NCBI RefSeq assembly: GCF_000773685.1
Contig: NZ_JPQO01000184.1
Span: 1 to 44,446 of the forward strand
DNA: 44,446 nucleotides
DNA from: Acinetobacter sp. HR7
GTDB lineage: Bacteria; Pseudomonadota; Gammaproteobacteria; Pseudomonadales; Moraxellaceae
Direction of reading: 5' to 3'
A program made the translations under genes and the position numbers. Position 1 is the stretch's first letter; every line of letters begins with the position of its first letter. Under the pieces are notes generated by a model that was given only the letters and a program-made list of their open reading frames with translations, was not told the DNA's origin and searched no databases. Shown piece after piece: positions 32,102-41,318 of this stretch.

Positions 32102-34879
32102 ATGAATAGTATCCCAGTGGTGGAACTGCATAGCTCCACAGAATTAAAAACGATGACGACTCAAACCACCTGTCCATATTGCGGCGTGGGTTGTGGTGTG
32201 ACTGCACATGTAACGCCGACTACATCAGGTCCGAAAGTGACTGTTGAAGGTGATGCCAACCATCCTTCCAATTTCGGCAAGTTATGTATCAAAGGCAGTA
32301 CTCTGGCAGATACTTTAGGACTGGAAACCCGTTTACTGCAGCCAATGCTGGGTCGGAAAGATCAGCGTGAAGTCACGAGTTGGGATACTGCAGTTTCGTC
32401 CATTGCCAATAAATTCCAGCAATGCATTGATCAATATGGCCGAGACAGTATCGCGTTCTATGTCTCAGGTCAGCTGCTGACCGAAGATTATTATGTGGTG
32501 AACAAATTCGTCAAAGGCTATCTCGGTACTGCAAACATCGATACCAATTCACGTTTATGCATGTCTTCAGCAGTGGCAGCATATAAGCGTGCTTTTGGCG
32601 AGGATCTGGTTCCAGCCAGCTACGAAGATTTTGAACATACCGATATGGTGGTACTGGTCGGTTCCAATACCGCTTGGTGCCATCCAGTGTTGTATCAGCG
32701 CATTATGAAAGCCAAGGAACAACGTGACCTGTTTGTGGTTGTGGTAGATCCGCGTTTTACCAGCACCTGTGAAGCAGCAGATTTGCATTTGCCAATTCTG
32801 CCCGGTCAGGATGTGGCGCTGTTTAATGGCTTATTACAGTACTTGCATCAGCATGGTTACATCGATGATGCATTTGTTGCCGCACATACCCAAGGGCTGG
32901 AACAGGCTTTGGCAAGCAGTTCAACAGAAGCATTAATTGATGATGTGGCTGCACGTACCGGTATTTCAGCAGTTAAACTCACTCAATTCTTTGAAAAATT
33001 TGCCCAGACTGACAAAGTAATGACGTTGTTCTCCATGGGTGTAAACCAGTCATCACGTGGCGTTGATAAAGCCAACAGTATTATCAACTGTCATTTGCTC
33101 ACCGGTAAAATCGGCAAACTCGGTGCAGCGCCATTTTCCATGACCGGTCAGCCAAATGCGATGGGCGGCCGTGAAGTCGGTGGTCTAGCCAATATGCTGG
33201 CTGCACATCTGGATTTAGAGAATCCGGGACATCAGCAGCTGGTACAAAGCTTCTGGCAAAGCCCAACCATTGCGACGCAGGTGGGTTTAAAAGCAGTCGA
33301 TTTATTTCAGGCGGTTGAAAGCGGCAAGATCAAGGCGATCTGGATTATGGCCACCAATCCGGTGGTCAGCCTGCCAGATGCAGATCAGGTCAAACGTGCC
33401 TTGGAAAAATGTGAATTCGTGGTAGTGTCCGATATCTGTCAGGACACGGATACCACCCAATATGCTGATGTCTTGTTGCCCGCTTTAGGTTGGGGGGAAA
33501 AAGATGGCACCGTGACCAATTCAGAACGTCGCATCTCACGTCAGCATGCATTTTTGGATGCACCGGGTGAAACCAAAGCCGACTGGTGGGCCATTGCTCA
33601 AGTGGCAAAATACATGGGCTTTAGCGGTTTCGATTTCCAGAACAGTTATGAAATCTTTAAGGAACATGCTGGACTTTCCGCCTATCAGAATGCAGAACTA
33701 TCTAAACGCGTCGACACTCCATATTTCCGTTATTTTAACCTGCAAGGTTTAACTGATTTAACAGCAGAAGAATATGACGAACTCGATCCAGTACAATGGC
33801 CGGTTTGGGATAAGCAACAAGATGCGAAATCTGTCGCCCGATTATTTGCTCAAGGCCAGTTCAGTCATGCGGGTGGCAAAGCCAAGTTTATTGCCACCAC
33901 AGCGATTGATCCGGTGAATCAGGTTTCCAGTGAATATCCTTTAATTTTGAATACTGGCCGGATCCGGGATCAGTGGCATACCATGAGCCGTACCGGTTTA
34001 TCGGCGAATTTGAGTACGCACCGTGCCGAACCTTACTGCGAAATTCACCCAAATGATGCACTGAAATATGGGATTCAAGATGGTGAACTGGTCGAAGTGT
34101 ACTCGGAGTGGGGTCTATGTGTTTTACGTGCCCAGGTCAGTGAAGACATTCGCCGTGGCCAGGTCTTTGCACCGATTCACTGGAATGATCAGGTTGCATC
34201 CGACGCACGTATTGGCAAACTTGTGAATCCAGTGGTGGATGCTATTTCTGGTGAACCAGAATTCAAGCATACGCCAGTGCTGATCCAGCCATTCCATATT
34301 CAATGGCAGGGTGTGCTGTATGTACGTGAAGGTTATGAAAGTTATGTGCAGCCATTTATTGACAAGAGCATCTGGTGGACCAAGGTCAAAGCGGTTCGTG
34401 CGACACGTTATGAAATCGCGGATCGTCAGAAATTCAGCACCACGACTGAGCAACTGAAAAGTCTGTTGCCATTTACTGAAGAAGATTTTGAATGGCTGAA
34501 TCTGGATGACCAGACTGCACATATCAGTCATAGCGTGGTGTTACAAGATGGCAAGCTGATTGCCAGTCTGTATATCGCACCGAAAGCACTGTTACCTGAT
34601 CGCGACTGGTTATCTGGTCTGTTCCAGCGCGAACGTCTGAGTGCCATGCACCGTAAGGCTTTGCTGGCTGGTCAGCCCATTTCAATGCGCAATAATGAAG
34701 GTCCATTAGTATGTAGCTGTTTTAAAGTCGGCAAAAATCGCATCATCCAAACCATAAAAGAAAAAAATATCACCAACGAAAAACAAGTAACCGCATGTCT
34801 AAAAGCCGGCGGCAATTGCGGTTCCTGCTTACCTGAAATTCGTGGCTTGATTAAAGCCTGCCAGACGGAGTCCGTATAA
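32102..34879 (+). CDS. nasA: Assimilatory nitrate reductase, catalytic subunit NasA
   Basis: A 925-residue molybdoenzyme of the bis-MGD family that reduces nitrate to nitrite. An N-terminal [4Fe-4S] site has Cys24, Cys27, Cys31 and Cys62 (CPYCGVGC). The molybdopterin oxidoreductase core and dinucleotide-binding domain (LNTGRIRDQWHTMSRTG) follow. A BFD-like [2Fe-2S] domain at the C-terminus has Cys871, Cys873, Cys906 and Cys909, the likely entry for electrons from the NirD-reductase fusion. No Tat signal, so cytoplasmic. The ATG at 32102 follows AAGGAG at 10 nt; Met18 (32153) is an alternative. It overlaps mobA by one base. Confidence 0.94.
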   Translation: MNSIPVVELHSSTELKTMTTQTTCPYCGVGCGVTAHVTPTTSGPKVTVEGDANHPSNFGKLCIKGSTLADTLGLETRLLQPMLGRKDQREVTSWDTAVSSIANKFQQCIDQYGRDSIAFYVSGQLLTEDYYVVNKFVKGYLGTANIDTNSRLCMSSAVAAYKRAFGEDLVPASYEDFEHTDMVVLVGSNTAWCHPVLYQRIMKAKEQRDLFVVVVDPRFTSTCEAADLHLPILPGQDVALFNGLLQYLHQHGYIDDAFVAAHTQGLEQALASSSTEALIDDVAARTGISAVKLTQFFEKFAQTDKVMTLFSMGVNQSSRGVDKANSIINCHLLTGKIGKLGAAPFSMTGQPNAMGGREVGGLANMLAAHLDLENPGHQQLVQSFWQSPTIATQVGLKAVDLFQAVESGKIKAIWIMATNPVVSLPDADQVKRALEKCEFVVVSDICQDTDTTQYADVLLPALGWGEKDGTVTNSERRISRQHAFLDAPGETKADWWAIAQVAKYMGFSGFDFQNSYEIFKEHAGLSAYQNAELSKRVDTPYFRYFNLQGLTDLTAEEYDELDPVQWPVWDKQQDAKSVARLFAQGQFSHAGGKAKFIATTAIDPVNQVSSEYPLILNTGRIRDQWHTMSRTGLSANLSTHRAEPYCEIHPNDALKYGIQDGELVEVYSEWGLCVLRAQVSEDIRRGQVFAPIHWNDQVASDARIGKLVNPVVDAISGEPEFKHTPVLIQPFHIQWQGVLYVREGYESYVQPFIDKSIWWTKVKAVRATRYEIADRQKFSTTTEQLKSLLPFTEEDFEWLNLDDQTAHISHSVVLQDGKLIASLYIAPKALLPDRDWLSGLFQRERLSAMHRKALLAGQPISMRNNEGPLVCSCFKVGKNRIIQTIKEKNITNEKQVTACLKAGGNCGSCLPEIRGLIKACQTESV

Positions 34880-35502
34880 TGAAAAGAATCCATAAGAATA
34901 TTAATTATCCACCTACCGATCTCGTGATCCTGGCCGGAGGCCAGGCGCGCCGTATGAATGGCATCAACAAACTGCTGCAAAAGTTTGATGATGAAATTCA
35001 GTTGATCAAGATTCACCAACAGCTCAGATCACGCGTTGGTCAGGTCTGGATCAACAGCCACCGGGATCATTCCATCTATGAACGCATTATTCCATCCATC
35101 CAATATTTTCAGGATGATGAACCCGGCTTTCAGGGGCCACTGATGGGCATGAAAAGTGCCTGGTCGTATGTACAATCCGACTATGTGCTGTTTGTGCCAT
35201 GCGACGTGACGTATATCCCGAAAAAAGTCATTTCCAGATTACACCAGGCCATTCAGCGTAATCCGCTTTGTGAAGTCGCTGTGGTGGAAATTAATGGCAC
35301 TGCACTGTATCCGTTCTGCTTGCTGAAACGGAGCAGTTTGCCAACGCTAGTTCAGCAGATTGAACAAAATCAGCGCAGTTTAAAGCAATGTTTTGCCCAA
35401 ATGCACATGCAGATGGCAAGATTTAAGAATCACGCACTGTTTTTTCACAGTATTAACTCTTTTGAGGAGTTGCAGCAGCATCAGCAATTACATTTTCTCT
35501 AA
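34879..35502 (+). CDS. mobA: Molybdenum cofactor guanylyltransferase MobA
   Basis: A 207-residue nucleotidyltransferase with the MobA glycine-rich motif ILAGGQARRMNGINK, where most family members have GG.S.RMG.DK. A later FVPCDVTYIPK metal-site motif is also present. It adds GMP to molybdopterin to make the MGD form required by NasA. Its start overlaps the nasA stop (TAATG), so the pair is translationally coupled. The N-terminal 13 residues before the fold are short and polar. Relatively divergent, but the context is decisive. Confidence 0.88.
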   Translation: MKRIHKNINYPPTDLVILAGGQARRMNGINKLLQKFDDEIQLIKIHQQLRSRVGQVWINSHRDHSIYERIIPSIQYFQDDEPGFQGPLMGMKSAWSYVQSDYVLFVPCDVTYIPKKVISRLHQAIQRNPLCEVAVVEINGTALYPFCLLKRSSLPTLVQQIEQNQRSLKQCFAQMHMQMARFKNHALFFHSINSFEELQQHQQLHFL

Positions 35503-35519
35503 ATGTGAATGAGTTGATG

Positions 35520-35549
35520 CTTAAAAGCAGGGCAAGAAACCTGTTTAAG
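35520..35549 (+). terminator. Weak hairpin after mobA
   Basis: CTTAAA-ag-CAGG pairs with CCTG-TTTAAG around an 8-nt loop. A short T stretch follows after seven bases. It may partly end the nasA-mobA transcript before the moaA promoter. Confidence 0.4.
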
Positions 35550-35618
35550 ACCCACATTTTGCTTAAATTTCAATAAATCGCACTTAAATATTAAAAAACT
35601 CTGTTTTCTGCGCAAAAG

Positions 35619-35634
35619 TGGAACACTTATTGCA
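35619..35634 (+). promoter_or_regulatory. Sigma-54 promoter of the moa-moe-mod operon
   Basis: TGGAACACTTATTGCA keeps GG and GC at 12-nt spacing and the TTGCA -12 box. It lies about 85 bp before moaA. Cofactor synthesis would thus be induced with nitrate assimilation under nitrogen limitation. Confidence 0.75.
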
Positions 35635-35717
35635 AATCAACCTTAAAGAAATCGCAATTTAATAGGGCATAGATCAGTAAAACACTTGCTTAAAAACACA
35701 GTGAATGATCCCGCCTC

Positions 35718-36791
35718 ATGGAACATGTAATGAACCGCATTCAACCTTTGCAGCAAACTGAACTGGTTCCAGTATTTCAGGACCAGTTTGGTCGTAACAA
35801 GCGCAAACTGCGTATTTCCGTGACGGATCGCTGTAATTTTAAATGTGTTTATTGCATGCCCGAGCATCCAGAATGGATGAAAAAGCACGATTTACTCAGT
35901 TTTGAAGAACTCTATCATTTTTGTGAATTCATGGTTCGCCGTGGTATCGAGCAGATCCGGATTACCGGTGGCGAACCGTTAATGCGCCAAGGCGTAGTGC
36001 ATTTTATTGCCGAATTACAACAACTGAAAAAAATCGGCCTAAAACGTATTTCCATGACCACGAATGGTCATTATCTCAAACAATATGCAGCAGAGCTCAA
36101 ACAGGCTGGTCTGGATGATCTGAATATCAGCCTGGATAGTCTGGATACTGAACAATTCGAACAGTTAACCGCAAAAAAACTGCAGCCTGTCTTAGAAGGC
36201 ATTCAAGCTGCACAGCAAGTAGGATTTTTAATCAAGATTAATGCGGTGCTGATTAAAGGCAGCAATGACAACCAGATTTTGCATTTGGCGCACTGGGCCA
36301 AACGCGAAAACGTCGAACTGCGTTTTATCGAATTTATGCCCTTAGATGGCGACCAGAACTGGTCAAGTGATCATGTGGTTAGTGAGCAGGACATTCTGGA
36401 TCAATTGGCCACAGAATTTGAAATCAAGATTGGACAAAGCCAAGGCGCTAATCCAGCACGGACTTATCAGATTGATAACATGCCGATCGGGATTATTTCC
36501 ACCATTACCAATTCATTTTGTGGCAGCTGTGACCGACTACGTCTCAATGCCCAAGGTGAATTTTTTAACTGCCTATTTTCAACTCAAGGCCTGAAGCTGA
36601 AAGACAGTATCCAGCAGTTACGACAGCAATCCCTATCAGCCGAACAAATCCTGCAACAACAGCTGCAAACCTACATCTGGAACAAAGCTGCTGGTTTTCA
36701 TGCCATCCAAGCCCAGCAAAAACAGTTCAATCTAGAACCTAAATCCAATCCGAATTTCCGAAAAATCAGTATGCATATGATAGGAGGCTAA
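35718..36791 (+). CDS. moaA: GTP 3',8-cyclase MoaA (radical SAM)
   Basis: A 357-residue enzyme catalysing the first step of molybdenum cofactor synthesis from GTP. The radical-SAM cluster site is CNFKCVYC (Cys39, Cys43, Cys46). The C-terminal second [4Fe-4S] site has CGSCDRLRLNAQGEFFNC. It ends in the conserved Gly-Gly needed for activity. The ATG at 35718 has a poor ribosome-binding site; Met5 (35730), 8 nt after GGA, may be the true start. It is first gene of an eight-gene operon and lies 1 bp from moaD. Confidence 0.94.
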   Translation: MEHVMNRIQPLQQTELVPVFQDQFGRNKRKLRISVTDRCNFKCVYCMPEHPEWMKKHDLLSFEELYHFCEFMVRRGIEQIRITGGEPLMRQGVVHFIAELQQLKKIGLKRISMTTNGHYLKQYAAELKQAGLDDLNISLDSLDTEQFEQLTAKKLQPVLEGIQAAQQVGFLIKINAVLIKGSNDNQILHLAHWAKRENVELRFIEFMPLDGDQNWSSDHVVSEQDILDQLATEFEIKIGQSQGANPARTYQIDNMPIGIISTITNSFCGSCDRLRLNAQGEFFNCLFSTQGLKLKDSIQQLRQQSLSAEQILQQQLQTYIWNKAAGFHAIQAQQKQFNLEPKSNPNFRKISMHMIGG

Positions 36792-36792
36792 G

Positions 36793-37059
36793 ATGACCAC
36801 AGAACTTCAATCATCGATCACCGTCAAAATCGAATCTTTCGGTGCGATCGAACGTCAGTTGCCTCAAGACTTAACCGTGCAATGTCAGGCTGACAGTCTG
36901 GTGGCGGATGTATTGTATAAAGTCGTGCAATCCTTTCCTGAAGCCTACAACCTGTTAGAACGCTGTGCCTGTGCCATTGGTGAAGACATCATTTCCCGCC
37001 AGACCAAATTGAACCGAGACAGCACGTTAGTGTTGCTCTCACCGGTAGCAGGAGGCTGA
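36793..37059 (+). CDS. moaD: Molybdopterin synthase sulfur carrier MoaD
   Basis: An 88-residue ubiquitin-fold protein ending in AGG, the C-terminal Gly-Gly that is adenylated and thiocarboxylated. It has FPEAYNLLERCACAIGED in the middle and LLSPVAGG at the end. It works with MoaE, whose gene begins 1 bp after its stop. AGGAGG before the ATG fixes the start. Confidence 0.92.
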   Translation: MTTELQSSITVKIESFGAIERQLPQDLTVQCQADSLVADVLYKVVQSFPEAYNLLERCACAIGEDIISRQTKLNRDSTLVLLSPVAGG

Positions 37060-37060
37060 A

Positions 37061-37621
37061 ATGAAACTAAAACAGTTTGCCCGTATTCAGGACACCCCAT
37101 TGCAACTGGATGTTTTTGATGGCATTCAGCATTTTCCTGAATGCGGTGGTATCGGCATCTTTGTCGGAACGGTACGCAACCATCATGAAGGTAAAGCGGT
37201 CAAAGCGTTGAAATATACGGCTTATGCGCCTGTGGCTGAAAAGATGATTCGCCAGATCGAACAGGAAATTCAGGCCAAATATGGTGTGTCCTATGTCCGG
37301 GTGGTACATCGGATTGGTTCACTGGATATTGGTGATACGGCAATTATTGCCATGGCCTATGCACCACACCGCCGCGAAGCTTTTCAGGCTTGTGAAGAGG
37401 CAGTGGAACGGGTCAAACACGAAGTGCCAGTATGGAAAGAAGAATTCTATATGGATGGCACAAGCCAATATGTCGAAGGCTGCTGTATCCGTCGTGACGA
37501 TGAGGCAATGCTTCACCATCATGCTGAACACTCACATACCCATAGCCATGCCTGTACGGATGCACATAAATCGAAACAATTGTCTCTGAACTCGATCCAG
37601 CCAAGTGTTCCTGTTTATTAG
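37061..37621 (+). CDS. moaE: Molybdopterin synthase catalytic subunit MoaE with His-rich tail
   Basis: A 186-residue protein. Residues 1-148 are a complete MoaE: IGIFVGTVRNHHEGKAV, RVVHRIGSLDIGDTAI, HRREAF and VPVWKEEFY hold the catalytic region that inserts sulfur into precursor Z. Unusually, the tail after residue 150 carries eight His and one Cys within 18 residues (152-169), then 17 more residues; typical MoaE ends near 150. The tail could bind a metal such as nickel, zinc or copper. It starts 1 bp after moaD. Confidence 0.93.
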   Translation: MKLKQFARIQDTPLQLDVFDGIQHFPECGGIGIFVGTVRNHHEGKAVKALKYTAYAPVAEKMIRQIEQEIQAKYGVSYVRVVHRIGSLDIGDTAIIAMAYAPHRREAFQACEEAVERVKHEVPVWKEEFYMDGTSQYVEGCCIRRDDEAMLHHHAEHSHTHSHACTDAHKSKQLSLNSIQPSVPVY

Positions 37622-37678
37622 TGGCCGCTATACATTAATTTTGAACAGATAAATGAAAAGATGAGAGAAGGATAAGCC

Positions 37679-38602
37679 ATGAAAGATGTCGGAATGAAGC
37701 CGGAAAGTTACCGTACCGCGATTGCCACTGGGATTCTGCATGCGCCGCCACACTGCATCGAACTGCTCCGTAATGGCAATACTGACAAAGGCGATGCCTT
37801 AAAAACCGCACGTATTGCCGGAATATTAGGGGCCAAACGTACTGATGAGCTGATTCCTCTTTGTCATCCACTACCAATTTACCGGGCTGATGTGGAATAT
37901 CAGCTGGAAGAAGCTCATGTGGTGATCACAGCTGTGGTGGAAACGATTGGTCCAACCGGGGTGGAAATGGAAGCACTCACTGCTGTCAGTCTGGCAGGAT
38001 TAACCCTGTACGATATGCTGAAACCGCATTGTGAGCCTGAAGATCTTTGTCTGGATCAAATCAAACTTGAGAAGAAAAAAGGTGGTAAATCTCATTTCAC
38101 GCGTGTTTTGAAAGCGCCTTTACCCGCTTCTGTGATTGTGCTGTCAGATACCGTGGCTTCTGGAAAGAAAGCCGATACTGCGGGACAAAACGTCGTGGAC
38201 ATTCTGGAAGAAGCCAATTTTGGTTATATCCAATATCAGGTGATTCCAGACAGTCCAGAACAGCTCAAAGCGCTCATTGAACAGCAAAAAAATGATTATC
38301 CATTGATCCTGACTGTCGGTGGTACTGGACTTGGACCAAAAGACCTGACCGTAGAAACCATTCAGCCATTATTAACCCGTGAAATTCCGGGACTAATGGA
38401 AGCTGCCCGTAGCTTTGGTCAGCGCCGTACGCCGTATGCTGCCTTAAGTCGTGGAGTTGCAGGGTATATCGAAAACAGTTTAGTGCTCACTTTGCCGGGC
38501 AGTCGCCAAGGGGCTAAGGAGTCTCTCATCGCCATTCTGCCTGCACTAGTACATCTGTTTGACGTGCAGAAAAATATTCCGCATACAGGAGGCTATCAAT
38601 GA
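37679..38602 (+). CDS. moaCB: Bifunctional MoaC-MogA/MoaB fusion
   Basis: A 307-residue fusion of two molybdenum cofactor enzymes. Residues 1-145 are MoaC (cyclic pyranopterin monophosphate synthase; KRTDELIPLCHPL and TGVEMEALTAV). Residues 150-307 are MogA/MoaB-type molybdopterin adenylyltransferase (VIVLSDTVASGKKADTAG, LTVGGTGLGPKD, LPGSRQGAKE). Such fusions are known but less common than separate genes. It overlaps moeA by ATGA. Confidence 0.92.
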   Translation: MKDVGMKPESYRTAIATGILHAPPHCIELLRNGNTDKGDALKTARIAGILGAKRTDELIPLCHPLPIYRADVEYQLEEAHVVITAVVETIGPTGVEMEALTAVSLAGLTLYDMLKPHCEPEDLCLDQIKLEKKKGGKSHFTRVLKAPLPASVIVLSDTVASGKKADTAGQNVVDILEEANFGYIQYQVIPDSPEQLKALIEQQKNDYPLILTVGGTGLGPKDLTVETIQPLLTREIPGLMEAARSFGQRRTPYAALSRGVAGYIENSLVLTLPGSRQGAKESLIAILPALVHLFDVQKNIPHTGGYQ

Positions 38603-39849
38603 ACCATGCAGTGAATGCTACAGTGCATTCCGCCTGTGGCAGTGAACCCGGCCTGATTTCTGTGGATCAAGCCTTGCAAATGATTCTGGATCATACGGAT
38701 CATCTCGGGACGGAAATACTGCCACTCAGTCAGGCATTGAATCGTTTCGTTGCCGAAGATGTCTATTCAGAAATTCAGCTGCCGATGTTTTCGCAAAGTG
38801 CCGTAGATGGCTATGCCATTTGTATGGATACAGATATGCCATCTCGCAGCACTTTTGAGCTGATCGGTGAAATCCGTGCCGGGCAAGTCGCTAATTTTGA
38901 ACTGCAACCGAGGCAGGCCGTACGTATTTTTACTGGTGCGAAAATCCCTAAGCAAACCACGACAGTCGCACGTCAGGAAATTGTGCAGTTTGACGGTTCA
39001 TCCATTACTTTGACCGAAGCTTTGCGACTGGATGCCGATGTCCGTAAAGCCGGTGAAGAAATTACCATTGGACAATGTCTAGCCAGCCAAGGACAGCAGC
39101 TTAGCATTGGGACTATTGCTGCCTTAAGCATGGCAGGTGTACGTGAAGTATCCGTTTATCGCTATCCCAAAATTGCGGTCGTCATTACTGGCGATGAAGT
39201 CGCCGAAACAGTTGAAGACCTGAATTCCGGCAAAATCTTTGATGCCAATGCGACTTTGATTCAGGCCTGGTTTCAGTCCAGAAACCAGCAAGTCGATATT
39301 CTGCATGTGGCTGATACAGAGCAGGCAGTCTGTGATTTATTTACAAATCTACGCGATCAATATGATTTGATCCTGACCACAGGCGGCGTATCGGTTGGCG
39401 ATTATGATTTTGTCCGTCCGGTGGCACTAAAACTGGGTTTTGAACAAATCTTCTGGAAAGTGAAACAGAAACCGGGCAAGCCAATGTTTTTTGCCAAGTC
39501 AGAACGATCCGAGCAAGGCACATGTTATTTACTAGGGCTGCCGGGTAATCCGGGCGCAGTCTATGTCGGAATGCAAATCTATGTAGCGACTTTGATGGAT
39601 GCTTTACAGGGCCAAAAGCTGTTACCGCAATGGTTTAATGGGGTAATTAGTCATGATCTGAAAGCGGATAGTCGGGAACGATTGTTACGCATGGTCGCCA
39701 GCTTTGAAACAGGAATACTCAAATTGTCCAGCTTGCCAAAACAGCAGTCACATATGTTGAGTAACCTGATGCAGGCCAATTGCCTGGTGCGGATTCCAGC
39801 CCATCAAAACATACAGTCAGGGCAAGTATTACAGGGCTTATTTATTTAA
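38599..39849 (+). CDS. moeA: Molybdopterin molybdenumtransferase MoeA
   Basis: A 416-residue enzyme that inserts molybdate into adenylylated molybdopterin. It has the SAVDGYAI motif of domain I, LTTGGVSVGDYDF in the MogA-like domain, and KQKPGKPM with LLGLPGNPGAVYV near the C-terminus. Length and domain order are standard. Translation is coupled to moaCB by an ATGA overlap, and modA follows at once. Confidence 0.95.
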   Translation: MNHAVNATVHSACGSEPGLISVDQALQMILDHTDHLGTEILPLSQALNRFVAEDVYSEIQLPMFSQSAVDGYAICMDTDMPSRSTFELIGEIRAGQVANFELQPRQAVRIFTGAKIPKQTTTVARQEIVQFDGSSITLTEALRLDADVRKAGEEITIGQCLASQGQQLSIGTIAALSMAGVREVSVYRYPKIAVVITGDEVAETVEDLNSGKIFDANATLIQAWFQSRNQQVDILHVADTEQAVCDLFTNLRDQYDLILTTGGVSVGDYDFVRPVALKLGFEQIFWKVKQKPGKPMFFAKSERSEQGTCYLLGLPGNPGAVYVGMQIYVATLMDALQGQKLLPQWFNGVISHDLKADSRERLLRMVASFETGILKLSSLPKQQSHMLSNLMQANCLVRIPAHQNIQSGQVLQGLFI

Positions 39850-39866
39850 TTTACGTTGGTTCAGTC

Positions 39867-40619
39867 TTGAAGAATATATTTTTCAGTTTGGGGGTATGCA
39901 GCCTAATACCTGTTGCTGAGGCGGGAACGGTACGAATTTATGCCGCAGCTAGCTTGACCAATGCCGTGACGGATATCGTGCAGCTATTTGTCAAACAACA
40001 TCCCCAAGTGAAAGTTGTCCCTGTGTTTGGGGCTTCTTCAGCCCTCGCAAGACAGATTGAAGCGGGCGCACCGAGTGATATTTTCTTTTCAGCCGATCAG
40101 GACTGGATGAATTATCTTGTAAATAAGCAAAAGGTGGTTAAAGCACAGGTCAAGCCTCTGTTGAGCAATCAGCTGGTTCTGATTAATCCCATTTATTCCA
40201 AGCAAAAATTCCAGGCCAGTCCTCAATTTAATTTTGCACAGTCCTTTCAGGGGCATTTATGTACCGGGCAAATGGAGTCGGTGCCGGTTGGGAAATATGC
40301 TAAACAGAGTTTAAGCAAACTCAATTGGCTGCACAGCCTGAATGGCCGAATTGTCGGAACTGACAATGCCCGTGCAACTTTGGCTTTGGTCGAGCGTGGT
40401 GAATGTCAGGCAGGGATCGTTTATAAAACCGATGCATTGCAAAGCAAGAAAGTCAAAATTGCCGGTATCTTCCCACCCCATAGTCACAGCCGGATCGTTT
40501 ATCCAATCGCAGTAACCCAATTGGGGATTCGAAATGCTGATGCCATGAAACTAATGCGCTTTATGAGTCATCATGCCAAAGCCAGAGAAATTTACCAGCA
40601 TTATGGTTTTAGATTCTAG
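39867..40619 (+). CDS. modA: Molybdate-binding periplasmic protein ModA
   Basis: A 250-residue periplasmic-binding protein with a Sec signal peptide (KNIFFSLGVCSLIPVAEA, cleavage before GTVRIYAAAS). It has the ModA blocks FGASSALARQIEAGAPSDIFFSAD and GIVYKTDAL. I prefer the TTG at 39867 because it starts the signal peptide directly, 17 bp after moeA. The open frame extends upstream into moeA to 39780 without an ATG. No strong ribosome-binding site is seen, so the start is uncertain and translation may depend on moeA. It delivers molybdate to ModB-ModC. Confidence 0.9.
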   Translation: MKNIFFSLGVCSLIPVAEAGTVRIYAAASLTNAVTDIVQLFVKQHPQVKVVPVFGASSALARQIEAGAPSDIFFSADQDWMNYLVNKQKVVKAQVKPLLSNQLVLINPIYSKQKFQASPQFNFAQSFQGHLCTGQMESVPVGKYAKQSLSKLNWLHSLNGRIVGTDNARATLALVERGECQAGIVYKTDALQSKKVKIAGIFPPHSHSRIVYPIAVTQLGIRNADAMKLMRFMSHHAKAREIYQHYGFRF

Positions 40620-40631
40620 GATGGGTCCAGC

Positions 40632-41318
40632 ATGCTAACGCCAGAGGAACTGAATGCACTGTATCTGTCCGCCAAAGTCGCTGGCTTTGCGACAGTGATC
40701 TGTTTGCCTTTTGCTATCCTGCTGGCCTGGGTTCTGGCACGTTATGAATTTCGCCTGAAATATATTGTGGAAGCACTGCTGCAAATGCCGATGGTGTTGC
40801 CACCTGTGGTGCTGGGCTATTTATTATTGGTCGTTTTTGGTGGCAATGGCTGGATTGGACAATGGTTACAGCAGTGGGGCATACAACTAGCATTTAACTG
40901 GAAAGGGGCTGTGCTAGCAGCGATGATCGTGGCTTTCCCACTCATGGTGCAGCCCATCCGTTTATCTTTTCAGTTGATGAATCCACAACTGGAGCAGGTT
41001 GCCAGTTCATTAGGGGTTCATCCCTTCAAAGTCTTCTGCAGTATCAGTCTGCCACTGGCTTTTCCCGGTATTCTGATTGGCAGCATTCTATGCTTTAGCC
41101 GCAGTCTGGGTGAATTTGGTGCCACCATTACTTTTGTTGGCAATATTCCCGATGAAACCCGCACTATTCCCATTGCAATCTATTCATTGTTACAACAACC
41201 GGATGGTGAGCAAATAGCGTTGCGGCTGGTATTGTTGTCTCTTGGGCTGGCTTTTGCCGCTTTGCTGGCAAATTACTGGATCATGCAGAAATACCAGCGA
41301 AAAATTCAGGAGTGCTAA
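40632..41318 (+). CDS. modB: Molybdate ABC transporter permease ModB
   Basis: A 228-residue inner-membrane permease with about five helices. PMVLPPVVLGYLLLV in helix 2 and the RSLGEFGATITFVGNIP loop are ModB signatures. The ASSLGVHPFKVFCSISLPLA segment is the ATPase-docking loop. It starts 12 bp after modA, and its stop overlaps modC by one base. Confidence 0.94.
   Translation: MLTPEELNALYLSAKVAGFATVICLPFAILLAWVLARYEFRLKYIVEALLQMPMVLPPVVLGYLLLVVFGGNGWIGQWLQQWGIQLAFNWKGAVLAAMIVAFPLMVQPIRLSFQLMNPQLEQVASSLGVHPFKVFCSISLPLAFPGILIGSILCFSRSLGEFGATITFVGNIPDETRTIPIAIYSLLQQPDGEQIALRLVLLSLGLAFAALLANYWIMQKYQRKIQEC

Noticed and set aside
39780..39866. Longer ModA starting inside moeA
   Set aside because: It would bury the signal peptide behind 29 residues. 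The TTG at 39867 begins the signal peptide directly.
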